A stretch of 64,000 nt of DNA from Persicitalea sp963803495 (GCA_963803495.1 CAWDMP010000002.1:3534001-3598000), one strand, 5' to 3'. Positions 10,996 to 19,444 are shown, numbered from the stretch's first letter. Notes: generated by a model not told the origin, from the letters alone. A program made the numbers and translations.

Positions 10996-11158
10996 AGTCC
11001 CGTCGTCCAGCGGGATCGCTTTCATCTCGTCCTCGTGCTGACGGCTCATCCTGAACACGTACCACAGCAGGCCGGAAAAAGGAGACAAAGATGACCAGCG
11101 AGATCAGCGGGTAGATGCTGATGCCCGCGATGGATTCGAGGTAGTTTTTGAATTTCAT
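10996..11158 (-). CDS. ccoQ: CcoQ-like small cbb3 oxidase subunit (frameshifted)
   Basis: The start at 11158 gives MKFKNYLESIAGISIYPLIS, then one hydrophobic helix, then in the next frame GLLWYVFRMSRQHEDEMKA and PLDDG. This is the pattern of the small CcoQ/FixQ subunit: one helix and a short charged tail. A base is missing near 11075-11080, in a GGAAAAAGG run on the plus strand. No stop separates it from the CcoP-like sequence, so the 3' boundary given here is approximate. It follows ccoNO by 24 bp. Confidence 0.6.
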
Positions 11159-11182
11159 GATTATATGATGTTGGATTCTTGA

Positions 11183-13363
11183 TTAATGAGAACTGTCCAT
11201 CGTCAATTGTCCATTGTCAACTGATTTAATATCGGTACCTAATCGTTGCAGGTAAGCGATCAGCGCCACGATTTCGCGATCGGATTTTGTCTCGATGCCG
11301 CTTTCCTTCAAATTGGCCTTGATTTTGTCGGCTTGTTTCATCAAATCCGCGTTGGCCAATTGGTCGTAGCCTTCCTCGTAGGGTACCCCGAGGGTCTGCA
11401 TGGCTCTGATTTTAGCCGCCGTGGTACTCGTGTCGAGCGCAGCTTCCAACATAAAGGCGTAGGGGGGCATGAGGGAACCAGGCGACATCGAGCGCGGATT
11501 TTCCATGTGGTTGTAGTGCCAGGAGTCGGGGTACTTCTGGCCGATGCGGTGCAGGTCGGGGCCGGTGCGCTTGCTACCCCACTGGAAGGGGTGGTCGTAC
11601 ACGAATTCCCCGGCTTTGGAGTACTCGCCGTAACGCTCGATTTCGGCCCGGAAGGGACGCACCATCTGAGAGTGGCACAGGTAGCAACCCTCCCGCACGT
11701 AGATGTCGCGGCCCTGCAATTCGAGGGGCGTGTAGGGTTTCACGCTGGCGATGGTGGGTACGTTGGACTCGATCATGAACGTCGGTACCAACTCGATGAT
11801 GCCCCCGATGGCCACCGCGATCAGCGCCAGGATACTCAGTAGTATAGGCTTGCGCTCGATGGTCCGGCTGTGCCAGTACTCGTCTTTGCTGGGTTTCCAG
11901 ATCGACGCCATGGCCGGGGCGCGGGCTGTCTCGGTTTCGACGAGGGTACCGTTCTTGGCCGTCATGAACAGGTTGTAGATCATCACCGCAAAGCCGATCA
12001 GATAGAGCACGCCACCGACGCCGCGCAGTATGTACAGCGGCACGATTTGAATCACCGTTTCGAGGAAATTGGGGTACTTAAGCAGCCCTTCTTCCGTAAA
12101 CTGCATCCACATCGAGCTTTGTGTCCAGCCCGCCCAGTACATCGGTACCGCGTAGAAGATGATCCCTAATGTGCCGATCCAGAAGTGAAAGTTAGCCAGT
12201 TTCTGCGAGTGTAGTTTGGTATTGTAAATACGCGGAATCAGCCAGTAAAAGATGCCGAAGGTCAGGAAGCCATTCCAGCCCAGCGCCCCCACGTGAACGT
12301 GCGCGATGGTCCAGTCGGTGAAGTGACTGATGGCGTTGACGCTTTTCAGCGACAGCATCGGTCCTTCGAAGGTGGCCATCCCGTAGGCGGTCAGGGCCAC
12401 GACCATGAATTTCAGGACCACGTCTTCCCGCACCTTGTCCCAGGCCCCGCGCAGGGTGAAAAGGCCATTGATCATCCCGCCCCAGGAAGGCGCGATCAGC
12501 ATGATCGAAAAGACGACGCCGAGCGTTTGGGCCCAGTCGGGCAAGGTGTTGTAGAGTAGGTGGTGCGGTCCCGCCCAGATATAAAGGAAGATGAGCGCCC
12601 AAAAGTGCACGATCGACAGGCGGTAGGAATAGATCGGACGGTTGGCGGCCTTGGGCAGGAAATAGTACATGAGCCCCAGGTAGGGCGTCGTCAGGAAAAA
12701 GGCCACCGCGTTGTGGCCGTACCACCACTGCACCAGCGCATCTTGCACCCCGGCGTACACCGAGTAGCTCTTGAACAGAGAAATGGGCAGCGCCAGACTG
12801 TTGACGACGTGCAGCATCGCGACCGTGATAAACGAGGCGATATAGAACCAAATGGCCGCGTAGATATGCTCGGAACGACGGTGTACCATCGTCATCAATA
12901 AGTTGATCATGGCCGCCACCCATACCACCGCGATGGCGATGTCGATGGGCCATTCGAGTTCGGCGTATTCCTTGGAGGTCGTCAGGCCGAGGGGTAGCGT
13001 GATGGCCGCCGCCAGGATGATCGCCTGCCAGCCCCAGAAATTGAAGTACCCCAGCTTCTTGCTCCACATCGGCGCTTTCAGGATGCGCGGGGCCGAGTAG
13101 TAAAGTCCGGTGAAGAAGCCATTGCCCACAAAGGCGAAAACCACCGCGTTGGTATGCAGCGGACGCAATCGCCCGAAAGTCGTGTACGACAGATCGAAGT
13201 TGAGAAACGGATAGGCCAGTTGAAAAGCGATCAATACGCCGACCAACATACCGATCAGTCCGTAGAGCATCGTGGCGATGGCGAAGTTGCGCACGATCTT
13301 GTTATCGTATTCAAATTCCTCCATCCGAATGGGAGGCGTAGCGTCGGTAACGGTGGTGCTCAT
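11183..13363 (-). CDS. ccoN: Fused cbb3 cytochrome c oxidase subunits I and II (CcoNO)
   Basis: A 726-residue fusion of the catalytic subunit CcoN and the monoheme subunit CcoO, as known in Bacteroidota. The first ~480 residues hold twelve or so helices with heme and CuB ligands in RPLHTNAVVFAF, WYGHNAVAFFL, WAGPHHLLYN and WTIAHVHVGALGW. A helix near residue 510 leads to the CcoO part, with CxxCH in REGCYLCHSQM and a methionine ligand region GSLMPPYAF. It reduces oxygen to water with high affinity and pumps protons. The C-terminal tail after YLQRLGTDI (KSVDNGQLTMDSSH) is encoded by an intergenic repeat and is not part of the conserved fold. Confidence 0.95.
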   Translation of the reverse strand: MSTTVTDATPPIRMEEFEYDNKIVRNFAIATMLYGLIGMLVGVLIAFQLAYPFLNFDLSYTTFGRLRPLHTNAVVFAFVGNGFFTGLYYSAPRILKAPMWSKKLGYFNFWGWQAIILAAAITLPLGLTTSKEYAELEWPIDIAIAVVWVAAMINLLMTMVHRRSEHIYAAIWFYIASFITVAMLHVVNSLALPISLFKSYSVYAGVQDALVQWWYGHNAVAFFLTTPYLGLMYYFLPKAANRPIYSYRLSIVHFWALIFLYIWAGPHHLLYNTLPDWAQTLGVVFSIMLIAPSWGGMINGLFTLRGAWDKVREDVVLKFMVVALTAYGMATFEGPMLSLKSVNAISHFTDWTIAHVHVGALGWNGFLTFGIFYWLIPRIYNTKLHSQKLANFHFWIGTLGIIFYAVPMYWAGWTQSSMWMQFTEEGLLKYPNFLETVIQIVPLYILRGVGGVLYLIGFAVMIYNLFMTAKNGTLVETETARAPAMASIWKPSKDEYWHSRTIERKPILLSILALIAVAIGGIIELVPTFMIESNVPTIASVKPYTPLELQGRDIYVREGCYLCHSQMVRPFRAEIERYGEYSKAGEFVYDHPFQWGSKRTGPDLHRIGQKYPDSWHYNHMENPRSMSPGSLMPPYAFMLEAALDTSTTAAKIRAMQTLGVPYEEGYDQLANADLMKQADKIKANLKESGIETKSDREIVALIAYLQRLGTDIKSVDNGQLTMDSSH
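11185..11226. repeat. Intergenic inverted-repeat element, copy 2 (right arm)
   Basis: TTCTTGATTAATGAG-like core followed by GTCAATTGTCCATTGTCAAC units, ending in CTGATT like the element at 29571-29600. The arm is read through as the C-terminus of CcoNO. Confidence 0.45.
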
Positions 13364-13418
13364 AATTTTGAATGAGTGATTGTGAGAATGAGTGAATATT
13401 TTAATTGGCCGACAGCCA

Positions 13419-13586
13419 TCAGGCTTGGTCCGAAGGCGGCTTTTTTACCGTGTCGTCGAACAGAATGCGGATGGAAGGCGTGTAGTCGTCGTCGAATTGG
13501 CCACCGCGCACCGACCAGACGAATGCGGCCAGAAAGCCCAGCGCGGCCAGTAAGCTCAGCCCAATCAAAACAAATAAAGCACTCAT
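13419..13586 (-). CDS. ccoS: cbb3 oxidase assembly protein CcoS
   Basis: A 55-residue protein starting at 13586. One N-terminal helix (MSALFVLIGLSLLAALGFLA) is followed by AFVWSVRGGQFDDDYTPSIR and a short tail. The FxWSVRxGQFDD signature is diagnostic of CcoS, which is needed for cofactor insertion into the cbb3 oxidase. It lies 55 bp upstream of ccoNO in the same direction and is too short to be found by length-based gene calling. Confidence 0.9.
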   Translation of the reverse strand: MSALFVLIGLSLLAALGFLAAFVWSVRGGQFDDDYTPSIRILFDDTVKKPPSDQA

Positions 13587-13780
13587 GACGAGGTAGTTTT
13601 ATGACAAGAATCATCCGCACGGATGTTCCTTGGTACGGGATCAAAACTACGGTCTGCGCTCGGGGCTGACGATGAGAAAGGTTAGGCTAAAAACTGACTT
13701 TCGTCAGGAAAGGAGGTGAAACTTGCTTCGGGAGATCACGAACGATACCATCTGGAAAGCATTAGTCAGATTTTGGTCAT

Positions 13781-13812
13781 AAAAAAAGGCTGGTGCTTCC
13801 GCACCAGCCTTT
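13781..13812 (-). terminator. Rho-independent terminator after the Uma2 relic
   Basis: Arms AAAGGCTGGTGC and GCACCAGCCTTT (13785-13796 / 13801-13812) form a perfect 12-bp stem with a 4-nt loop. On the minus strand it is followed by seven T. It would stop leftward transcription before ccoS. Confidence 0.85.
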
Positions 13813-13838
13813 CTCGAACGATAGCTTTACTTGTTGCT

Positions 13839-14075
13839 TTATACCTTGGGCAATGTGAGCAATTCGTCGACTCGGATCTCGAACTCGGGTAGCACGGGCG
13901 CGGCGGAACAAATGATTTCACCGTCGTTCCATTCGTACTTGAAGCCATCGTTTGGCTCCCAAACGACAAACTCTTCCAGCGTTTGGGGCAAAACATCGGG
14001 CGATTGGTAGGACTGGACAAGGAACTCATCCAGGGTGCGGGCGTGGCTTTCGGTGGCTTGCAAAGTCTGGATCAT
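13839..14075 (-). pseudogene. Uma2 family nuclease relic, internally deleted
   Basis: A 78-residue frame starting MIQTLQATESHARTLDEFLV. Its first ~50 residues match the usual start of Cytophagales Uma2 proteins (VLPQTLEEFVVWEPNDG, YEWNDGEII). The last ~18 (PVLPEFEIRVDELLTLPKV) match the usual Uma2 C-terminus. The nuclease core of about 110 residues between them is missing, so the junction near 13908 looks like an internal in-frame deletion. It has its own TATATTTG promoter box and terminator, and separates ccoI from ccoS. A nuclease activity is not expected. Confidence 0.6.
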
Positions 14076-14096
14076 GGTTTTGGGTCGGCTTTTTTT

Positions 14097-14104
14097 CAAA
14101 TATA
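14097..14104 (-). promoter_or_regulatory. TAnnTTTG promoter box of the Uma2 relic
   Basis: TATATTTG followed by GAAAAAAA-like sequence on the minus strand, 21 bp before the relic's start. The same box and A-run precede the Uma2 and PIN genes at 49.1, 54.6 and 57.5 kb. Confidence 0.55.
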
Positions 14105-14123
14105 CAGTTAATGCCCCAACAAT

Positions 14124-16652
14124 TCAATCCCCTTCCTCTCGCAACCACCGCCGCGCTGCCAGGCTAGTCGCTGCCGTAGTGAACAGCACGACCGTGATCG
14201 AGCTAAGCGGCATCAGAATGGCCGCCACCACGGGCGAAAGCTGACCCGTGACGGCAAAGGAGATACCCACCAGGTTGTAGAGCAGTGAGACTACGAAGCT
14301 TATTTTGATGATGCGCTGACCGGCTCGCGCGAGCCGGATGTAGCGGGGGAGGAGCGGGAGTTTTTTACCCTGCACAATGGCGTCGCAGGCGGGTGAGAAG
14401 TTGTTGATGTCGTCGGACACGGCCAGGCCGACGTCGCTTTGCTGCAAGGCCCCGGCGTCGTTTAGGCCATCGCCGACCATCAGTACTTTGTGGTTTTGCT
14501 CACGTTGCAGGCGGGCGATGAAGTCGAGTTTTTGTTCGGGCTTTTGTCTGAAAAAGAGATGACTGTCATCTTTGAACACCTCTCCCAGGAATGCCTGATC
14601 GGTGGGCTGGTCGCCGGAGAGGAGGTAGGTAGCGTGGTTTTCTTTTTGTAAAGCCGCAACCGCTTCGGTCAGGCCGGGACGGTACTTGGGGCGAATAGCG
14701 AAATGACCGCGGATCGTGCCGTCGATGGCGATGTGTACCTGTGGTACGGTCCGGTCCGCAGGTGCGGGCTCGCCTGTTGGCACACTACGTTGCTCAATAG
14801 CTCCTGCACCCAAACGGGCTGGCAGCCCGTACCACATCCATTCTTGCGAGCCTATCTTCACTTCCCGGTTGTCCCACATCGCCTGAGTGCCAGCACCTTC
14901 TTTTTCTCTGAAATCTGTAAAACCTTTTTTGCTCAAAGCCACCTCCGGAAACGATTTCACGATCAGGCGGCTCAGCGGATGCGACGACTGGCCGGACAGC
15001 GTTTTTATCATTACTTTTTCCTCGGTGGTCAAAGCGTCACCCACAAACTGCACCTCTGCCTCATGGGGTAGGGTGACGGTACCGGTTTTGTCAAAAACCA
15101 CCGTGTCGATTCTGGCCAGACGCTCGATGACCGCCGCGTTTTTAAAGTAAAATCCATGCTTTCCAAAAATACCCAATAGACTGCCGTTGGTAAAAGTGGA
15201 GGAAAGTAGCAAAGCACACGGGCAGGCCACCAAAAGTACCGTGGCAAAGGCCAGGAAGGCCGTTTCCCACCGGCCCTGAAATGCCCAAATGGCAAAGGTA
15301 CCTGCGGCCAAAAGCAGTACCGTTGCCGAGAAGTACCGGTTGATCCGTGCGGCCAGCGATTTGTCCTGGTCTGCTTTTGCCTTGGTGAAGGCATCGTTGT
15401 TCCACAACTGCGTTAGGTAGCTTTGCGACACACGCCGCACGATTTCCAGCTCGATGGCCGGGCCGCACTGCCGTCCGCCCGCGTACAGGAGGTCGCCCCG
15501 GCGGCGTTCCAGCGCGTCGGCCTCGCCCGATACGAAGCTGTAGTCGATCATTGCCGCCGGACTCAGTAGCGTGGCATCGGCCGGGATCAGCTCCCGGTTG
15601 CGCACCAGAATCCGGTCGCCGGGTTGCAGGTCCTGCACGGGTCGCCGCGACTCGGCGTCCCCGTCGAGGACGGAGACCGCGATGGGGAAATACGATTTGT
15701 AATCGCGATCGAAGGCAAGGTTGGAGTACGTTTTATCCTGAAAATACCTGCCCAGCAGCATGAAGAAAACCGCGCCGGTCATGGAGTCGAAGTAGCCCGG
15801 CCCGTTCTGCGCGGCAAGCTGGTACAGGCTGATGAGAAACACGGCGCCGATTGCCAGCGCGATGGGCGCGTCGATGTTGAGGTAGCGCCCGCGCAGTGCT
15901 TTCCAGGCTGAGCTGAAAAAACCGGATGCGCTGTACAGCAGCACGGGCAACGCTAACGCCAGGTTGAGGCCGCCGAAAAGCAGGCGCAGCTGTTGGTCTT
16001 GGGTACCTTGGCCCAGGTTGAGGTACTCGGGCAAGCTCAGCATCATGATGTTGCCAAAAGCAAAACCCGCTACCCCGATTTTGTAAAGCCTCGTCCGTCC
16101 TGCTCGATTGGCTGGCTGGGTCTGTGCCGATATACCATCGGTATCGTCGAGGCTCAGGTACGGCTCATATCCCAGCCGCGCCATGAGCCCGGCCAGCGCA
16201 CTGAGCGTGATGCGGTGCGGGTCCAGCGCAATGCGAACGGTTTTTTGTGGGAAATCGACGACCGAACTACCCACGCCCGGATGCAGACGGTGAAGATTTT
16301 CGAGCAGCCAAATGCAGGAGGAGCAGTGCATCCCGGGTACCGGCCAGTGGACGCGCTCCTGCCGTCCGTCGGTAAACTCGATCAACTTGGCGCGGATTTC
16401 CGGCAGATCCAGGTGCTTGAATTTGGATTCGTAAAGGTCGGCGTCGGGCGAATTGCCTACGGCTCCGTTGATCTGATAATAGGTACAAAGGTCGTTTTCC
16501 TGCAACAGTGTGTATACTGTGACGCAGCCCGTGCAGCAAAAATCACGACCGTCGTGAAGGTGGTGATCGTCGCGACAATCCTCGTCGCAATGGTAGCAGC
16601 GGATGGTTGGGCGAGCCGAGTGGGTCGACGATAGGGGTTCGTTTTTACCCAT
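14124..16652 (-). CDS. ccoI: Copper-translocating P-type ATPase CcoI/FixI
   Basis: An ATP-driven copper exporter that supplies copper for the cbb3 oxidase. The start at 16652 (MGKNEPLSS) leaves a normal length of 842 residues. It has an N-terminal cysteine-rich domain (CYHCDEDC, CCTGCVTVY), a heavy-metal domain with GMHCSSCIWL, six to eight transmembrane helices, the ion-binding CPC motif in LVACPCALLLS, the phosphorylation site DKTGTVTLP, an HP motif (SSHPLSRL) and the hinge GDGLNDAGAL. The actuator loop has VSGEADAL instead of a strict TGE. Divergent from the BtuF-like gene, with 159 bp between. A Uma2 relic with a terminator separates it from the rest of the cco cluster, so it probably has its own promoter. 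Confidence 0.92.
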   Translation of the reverse strand: MGKNEPLSSTHSARPTIRCYHCDEDCRDDHHLHDGRDFCCTGCVTVYTLLQENDLCTYYQINGAVGNSPDADLYESKFKHLDLPEIRAKLIEFTDGRQERVHWPVPGMHCSSCIWLLENLHRLHPGVGSSVVDFPQKTVRIALDPHRITLSALAGLMARLGYEPYLSLDDTDGISAQTQPANRAGRTRLYKIGVAGFAFGNIMMLSLPEYLNLGQGTQDQQLRLLFGGLNLALALPVLLYSASGFFSSAWKALRGRYLNIDAPIALAIGAVFLISLYQLAAQNGPGYFDSMTGAVFFMLLGRYFQDKTYSNLAFDRDYKSYFPIAVSVLDGDAESRRPVQDLQPGDRILVRNRELIPADATLLSPAAMIDYSFVSGEADALERRRGDLLYAGGRQCGPAIELEIVRRVSQSYLTQLWNNDAFTKAKADQDKSLAARINRYFSATVLLLAAGTFAIWAFQGRWETAFLAFATVLLVACPCALLLSSTFTNGSLLGIFGKHGFYFKNAAVIERLARIDTVVFDKTGTVTLPHEAEVQFVGDALTTEEKVMIKTLSGQSSHPLSRLIVKSFPEVALSKKGFTDFREKEGAGTQAMWDNREVKIGSQEWMWYGLPARLGAGAIEQRSVPTGEPAPADRTVPQVHIAIDGTIRGHFAIRPKYRPGLTEAVAALQKENHATYLLSGDQPTDQAFLGEVFKDDSHLFFRQKPEQKLDFIARLQREQNHKVLMVGDGLNDAGALQQSDVGLAVSDDINNFSPACDAIVQGKKLPLLPRYIRLARAGQRIIKISFVVSLLYNLVGISFAVTGQLSPVVAAILMPLSSITVVLFTTAATSLAARRWLREEGD

Positions 16653-16784
16653 GAAAATAGGGGAGCGCGGAGTTTGGAATGGGGGCAAATGCCAAAGTTC
16701 GCGCATAGCTGCGCCAAAAGAACTGATCCGACACCCTGCCGAAACATGACGATGGTCATACGTACGGCCCCAAAATTTTTCCCT

Positions 16785-16792
16785 TAACTTTG
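16785..16792 (+). promoter_or_regulatory. TAACTTTG -7 box
   Basis: Matches the Bacteroidota sigma factor consensus TAnnTTTG, 19 bp before the ATG at 16812. No clear TTTG -33 element at the proper distance was found. Confidence 0.5.
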
Positions 16793-16811
16793 ACCAAACC
16801 TTTCTATTGCT

Positions 16812-17619
16812 ATGCCGACCTACACCGACCAAATGGGGCATTCGGTCGAATTGCCCGCGCTTCCGCAGCGTATCGTGTCCATCGTACCTTCTCAAACCGA
16901 GCTACTCTTTGACCTGGGGCTCGACGAAGCCGTCGTCGGGATTACGCGCTACGGCCTTTACCCCGAAGCCAAAGTACAGGGACGCAGTATCGTCGGGGGT
17001 ACCAAGAATCCTGACCTGGACAAAATCCGTGCTTTGCGGCCCGACCTTATTCTGGGCAACAAAGAAGAAAACCGGCAGGAAGACATCGAGGCGCTGAGGA
17101 AAGAATTTCCGGTGTGGGTGTCGGAGGTCGACAATCTGGCCGACGCCACAGCGATGATCAGGGGGGTGGGGCAGGTAGTGGGTAAGGAAACCTCGGCGGA
17201 GTGGATTGCCAATCGGATCGAGAAAAGGTTTGAGGAGTTATCGGCCGAAACAATGCCGGGCCTGCCCGGCAGGCAACCAAAAGTGGCCTACCTGATCTGG
17301 CGCAAGCCCTGGATGGTGGCGGGTTCGGGTACGTTCATCAACGATATGCTGCGCCGGGCGGGATTTGATAATGCTTTCGCCCAACAGGCAAGGTACCCCG
17401 CACCGACCGACGAAGGACCTGAAAGCCAGCCGACCTGATTTGGTATTTCTAGCCTCCGAGCCTTATCCGTTTACGGAGGAAAGCGTGGCCGAGATCAAGA
17501 CCTTATGGCCTGAGGCTGAGGTTAAACTGGTGGATGGTGAACTGTTCAGCTGGTTTGGGAGTCGCCTGCTCCGTACGCCCGACTACCTGCGCAGTCTGCG
17601 CAACGAGCTGAGGAAGTAG
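16812..17619 (+). CDS. BtuF-like substrate-binding protein (frameshifted)
   Basis: About 269 residues, of the helical-backbone metal receptor / cobalamin-binding family. Conserved segments are PQRIVSIVPSQTELLFDLGL, VVGITRYGLYPE, GGTKNPDLDKIRALRPDLI and GNKEENRQEDIEAL. These are followed by YLIWRKPWMVAGSGTFINDM and, in the next frame, LKASRPDLVFLASEPYPF. One surplus G at 17415-17416 breaks the frame. No signal peptide is visible, which is common for this Bacteroidota branch; a cytoplasmic or alternative role is possible. No transport permease or ATPase is nearby. Substrate (cobalamin, heme or siderophore) is unknown. Confidence 0.75.
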
Positions 17620-17722
17620 GGGCTTTCAATCCGTTACCTAATCACCAATAGATTGCCGCTTGAAACATTTTGGGATATTCAATATAATTCAGCTGACTAA
17701 TGGGTAATTTGAAATCGTTACA

Positions 17723-17740
17723 TATATATATATATATATA
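17723..17740. repeat. (TA)9 microsatellite before a lipoprotein gene
   Basis: Nine TA units lie between an ATG at 17700 and the lipoprotein body. In this version the frame from 17700 ends in TAA at 17739. With one unit fewer, the same ATG reads straight into the lipoprotein and supplies a full signal peptide. Confidence 0.8.
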
Positions 17741-17755
17741 ACATGCCTGGTTCTT

Positions 17756-18259
17756 ATGGTAATGGTTTCTTGTCAAAAGAACCAGGGGTACTATACGTTC
17801 AAGCAAGAAGCTTTTCAAGGTGATACCGTTGTGTTTAATCTCAATGGTAAAACGTATGGCGGAAAAACTTATATTGATAAAGCAGTCGATGGTAGTGGAA
17901 CGTATGTAATTAACTTTATTTTAAAATCAAACCCATATAGATCAGATTCGATTGACAACTACCTGATTAAATATGAACTAGTTCAATTTATCAGTTTCAG
18001 TAATATTCATTTGAAAGAAGGCATATTCTATCTTGGATCTGAGTCATCTATAAAATTAAGTTACGAGTTGTTATCAGGAGGAGATGGTGTGATAGACTCA
18101 TTTTATATTGATGACAAACACAATAGCCAAATAGAAATAATAAAAGCTGACAGGAGGAAAGGAACAGTCCTAGGGTATTTCGATCTGAATGTACTAAACA
18201 AGCAGGGAAATAGATTCCATTTTAAAAACGGTAAATTTAGTGTTGAGTTAAGCAAATAG
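17756..18259 (+). CDS. Putative lipoprotein, possibly phase-variable
   Basis: A 167-residue frame in AT-rich DNA unlike its neighbours. The lipobox cysteine (VMVSC) sits too close to the first in-frame ATG (17756) for a signal peptide. An ATG at 17700, joined by loss of one TA unit from the (TA)9 tract, would give MGNLKSLHIYIYITCLVLMV followed by MVSC, a proper signal. The body has beta-rich segments (GDTVVFNLNGKTYGG, DGSGTYVINFIL, NRFHFKNGKFSVEL) and no recognised domain. The composition suggests horizontal transfer. Whether it is expressed as written is uncertain. Confidence 0.55.
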   Translation: MVMVSCQKNQGYYTFKQEAFQGDTVVFNLNGKTYGGKTYIDKAVDGSGTYVINFILKSNPYRSDSIDNYLIKYELVQFISFSNIHLKEGIFYLGSESSIKLSYELLSGGDGVIDSFYIDDKHNSQIEIIKADRRKGTVLGYFDLNVLNKQGNRFHFKNGKFSVELSK

Positions 18260-18374
18260 TGAGCACTATCAGGGTTGGCCGACATTCAATCCAGAGCCGG
18301 GGCATACCTCAAATCAGCCCTTCACCTACCAAACCACTTAATAGGTACTGCGAATCCAGTTTTTTATGTCAAGC

Positions 18375-18400
18375 AAAATTTCGCATAACAACGAAATTTT
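18375..18400. promoter_or_regulatory. Perfect inverted repeat in an AT-rich leader
   Basis: Arms AAAATTTCG and CGAAATTTT (9 bp) around an 8-nt loop, 38 bp before the small gene at 18439. It could be an operator or an mRNA hairpin; no poly-T tail follows, so a terminator is unlikely. Confidence 0.4.
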
Positions 18401-18438
18401 CAGCACGATTGTTATATTTAATTATAATATCACAATAA

Positions 18439-18558
18439 ATGGGCGATGCGATGAACAAAGTAGTATGGTGGTTTCCGATGGCAGCGCTGGCCCTGAGTAC
18501 AGCCGCCGTGTTGGGACGAAGAAAACGGTTTCAGTCCGGGACGAACTACCTGGGCTAG
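18439..18558 (+). CDS. Small membrane protein, 39 residues
   Basis: Starts MGDAMNKVVWWFPMAALALS and ends RRKRFQSGTNYLG. One hydrophobic helix (residues about 9-25) is followed by a basic RRKR stretch, as in single-span membrane peptides. ATG at 18451 is an alternative start. It is followed within 15 bp by a strong terminator, which supports a real transcript. No family is recognised. Confidence 0.5.
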   Translation: MGDAMNKVVWWFPMAALALSTAAVLGRRKRFQSGTNYLG

Positions 18559-18570
18559 TGACGAAAACAA

Positions 18571-18610
18571 AAAGCGGGGCCGATCCATTGGATCGGCCCC
18601 GCTGCTTTTG
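18571..18610. terminator. Bidirectional rho-independent terminator
   Basis: Arms AGCGGGGCCGATCC and GGATCGGCCCCGCT (18573-18586 / 18590-18603) form a perfect 14-bp stem with a 3-nt loop. A-rich sequence on the left and T-rich on the right serve both the small gene and the convergent thioredoxin gene. Confidence 0.85.
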
Positions 18611-18632
18611 ATACCTAACTGATACCGCAAAA

Positions 18633-19184
18633 CTACATCGCGAGCTGCTCGTCGATGAAAGCAAAAATCTTGGGATCGTTCCAGTTGATTGCCCCGATCT
18701 GCTCCGATAGTACCTGTCCGTTCTTGACGATGTAGGTCCGGGGAATGGCGTTTCCATTGAGCGCTTCGGGGTAGGCGCCGCCATAAAGATAGAAGGGGAG
18801 CCGGTACTGCTTCTTTTCCAGGAAACTCAGTACCGTCATCGGTTCCTCGTCCGATACTACGTAAAAAGCCATCTTGGGATTGTCCTTGTAGCGCTCGTAG
18901 AGCGTCTCGATGCTGGGCATTTCGGCGTTGCAGGGGCCGCACCAGGTGGCCCACACGTTGATAAAAACCAGCTTGCTACTGTCCATCACCACCGGATTAC
19001 CCTTCATGTCGCTGAGCGTGAGGTAGGGGGGCGTCGGGCCGGGTGCCGATTCTACAATGTTTTCGGCGGTCCCTTCCCGGGAAGCCATGTCCCCGGTGGG
19101 GCTGTCGCGCAAGGCCAGGTAAGCGGCGGCTACGCCAAATAAGAGTGCCAGGGAAATGAGGAGGATTTTGGTGGATTGCTTCAT
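18633..19184 (-). CDS. TlpA/ResA-like thioredoxin
   Basis: A 183-residue membrane-anchored thiol-disulfide protein. The start at 19184 (MKQSTKILLISLALLFGVAA) gives one N-terminal helix or signal anchor; a longer start at 19232 is unlikely. The thioredoxin fold follows, with the active site WATWCGPCNAEMPS, the segment YVVSDEEPMTVLSFL and a cis-proline region AIPRTYIVKNG. The likely role is reduction of periplasmic thiols, for example in apocytochrome c. It is convergent with the small gene at 18439, with a shared terminator between. Confidence 0.85.
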   Translation of the reverse strand: MKQSTKILLISLALLFGVAAAYLALRDSPTGDMASREGTAENIVESAPGPTPPYLTLSDMKGNPVVMDSSKLVFINVWATWCGPCNAEMPSIETLYERYKDNPKMAFYVVSDEEPMTVLSFLEKKQYRLPFYLYGGAYPEALNGNAIPRTYIVKNGQVLSEQIGAINWNDPKIFAFIDEQLAM

Positions 19185-19444
19185 AGAATCGGTAAAAAAT
19201 GGCGGGTACCTTGCTTCGGTACGGGTCTGCAAACTAATGCATCAGATTTTTGAACGCAAACGCCGTTGAATTTAATATATTCTTAACGCATCCACTAACC
19301 TCCTGATATCGGAACGCGATTGTGGTACAAAAACGCGTATCGAAGGTAAACCCCGCAAAAGATAAGGACCGGTTTTGTGCCTCCGGGGGAATTTAGATAC
19401 TTTTAACTTTTCGTACCCTCCCGTAACTTATTTAAATATTCAAG

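Noticed and set aside
16653..16895. Longer N-terminus for CcoI starting at 16895
   Set aside because: It would overlap the divergent BtuF-like gene and its promoter box, and the extra residues lack family character.
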